64,000 nucleotides of DNA, from positions 27,478,721-27,542,720 of the forward strand of contig CM034539.1 in assembly GCA_020002185.1 (NCBI GenBank), given 5' to 3'. Made by a program: the position numbers and the translations under genes. The notes beneath the pieces were generated by a model that did no database searches, was not told the DNA's origin, and worked only from the letters and a program-made list of their open reading frames with translations. Source of the DNA: Paraescarpia echinospica. Taxonomy: Eukaryota > Annelida > Polychaeta > Sabellida > Siboglinidae. Positions 63,750-64,000 of the stretch are shown here, piece by piece (the first letter of the stretch is position 1; the number at the start of each line of letters is the position of its first letter).

Positions 63750-64000
63750 CTGGTAGGGGAGACGAACCATTGCGTAAATTACGTGGCTACAGTATATTTC
63801 ACGTTATATAAGCGTGGCTTTTCCCGAAATCAAAATGACGAATATATAATACGATTTTGATATTTTTACATACGTCATCCTGTTGTGTTATGACAGTAAT
63901 TGTTTATTGCAGACCAAATATGATATCAGATACTTGCTAGATATACTTTGTTCGCCCCTCCCCAATTATGTTAACCGATGAAAATCATTATATATCCCCC

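Overview
This is a window of animal nuclear DNA, not bacterial DNA. Coding sequence is split into short exons with GT-AG junctions, introns run to many kilobases, and the rest is dense with non-LTR retrotransposons, tRNA-derived SINEs, foldback elements and long microsatellites. The repeat types suggest a marine invertebrate (mollusc, brachiopod, annelid or lancelet-like). That is inference; the window does not identify the species.

Two host genes could be assembled, both on the minus strand. (1) An SLC13-family Na+/dicarboxylate-type cotransporter: 14 exons between 63,749 and 46,235 keep one reading frame through every junction and encode about 576 residues. Only the extreme N terminus lies beyond the right edge. 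Its introns hold a 3.5-kb TIR transposon, a SINE, large TCAC and GT arrays and a 34-bp minisatellite that repeats a splice acceptor. (2) A small secreted, cysteine-rich modular protein: signal-peptide exon at 33,399-33,330, then exons at 33,263, 6,208, 1,482 and 790. All splice in phase 1 and the gene continues past the left edge. A second possible signal-peptide exon lies at 34,146-34,086.

The most unusual object is at about 7,526-17,706. It is a ~4-kb inverted repeat whose arms flank a ~2-kb spacer. Each arm carries a NADAR-domain gene and a multi-exon zinc-finger gene, and each gene sits behind the same promoter and leader cassette. The right-arm NADAR gene is intact and the left one is broken. 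The spacer holds decayed genes that look like virus-like or Polinton-like element genes: a chromodomain-like integrase tail and two structural-type proteins. I read the whole as a degraded virus-like element that carried a NADAR cargo gene.

The rest is mostly LINE debris: minus copies at 20.87-22.14, 27.64-29.24 and 38.40-38.99 kb, and plus copies at 23.56-25.40, 29.24-30.32, 30.88-31.25, 31.91-32.20 and 34.99-38.13 kb. The last has a 2A-like leader. Several families end in their own microsatellite tail. Foldback elements at 42.2-42.9 and 45.2-45.8 kb, a C-rich dispersed repeat and many simple repeats fill the remaining space.
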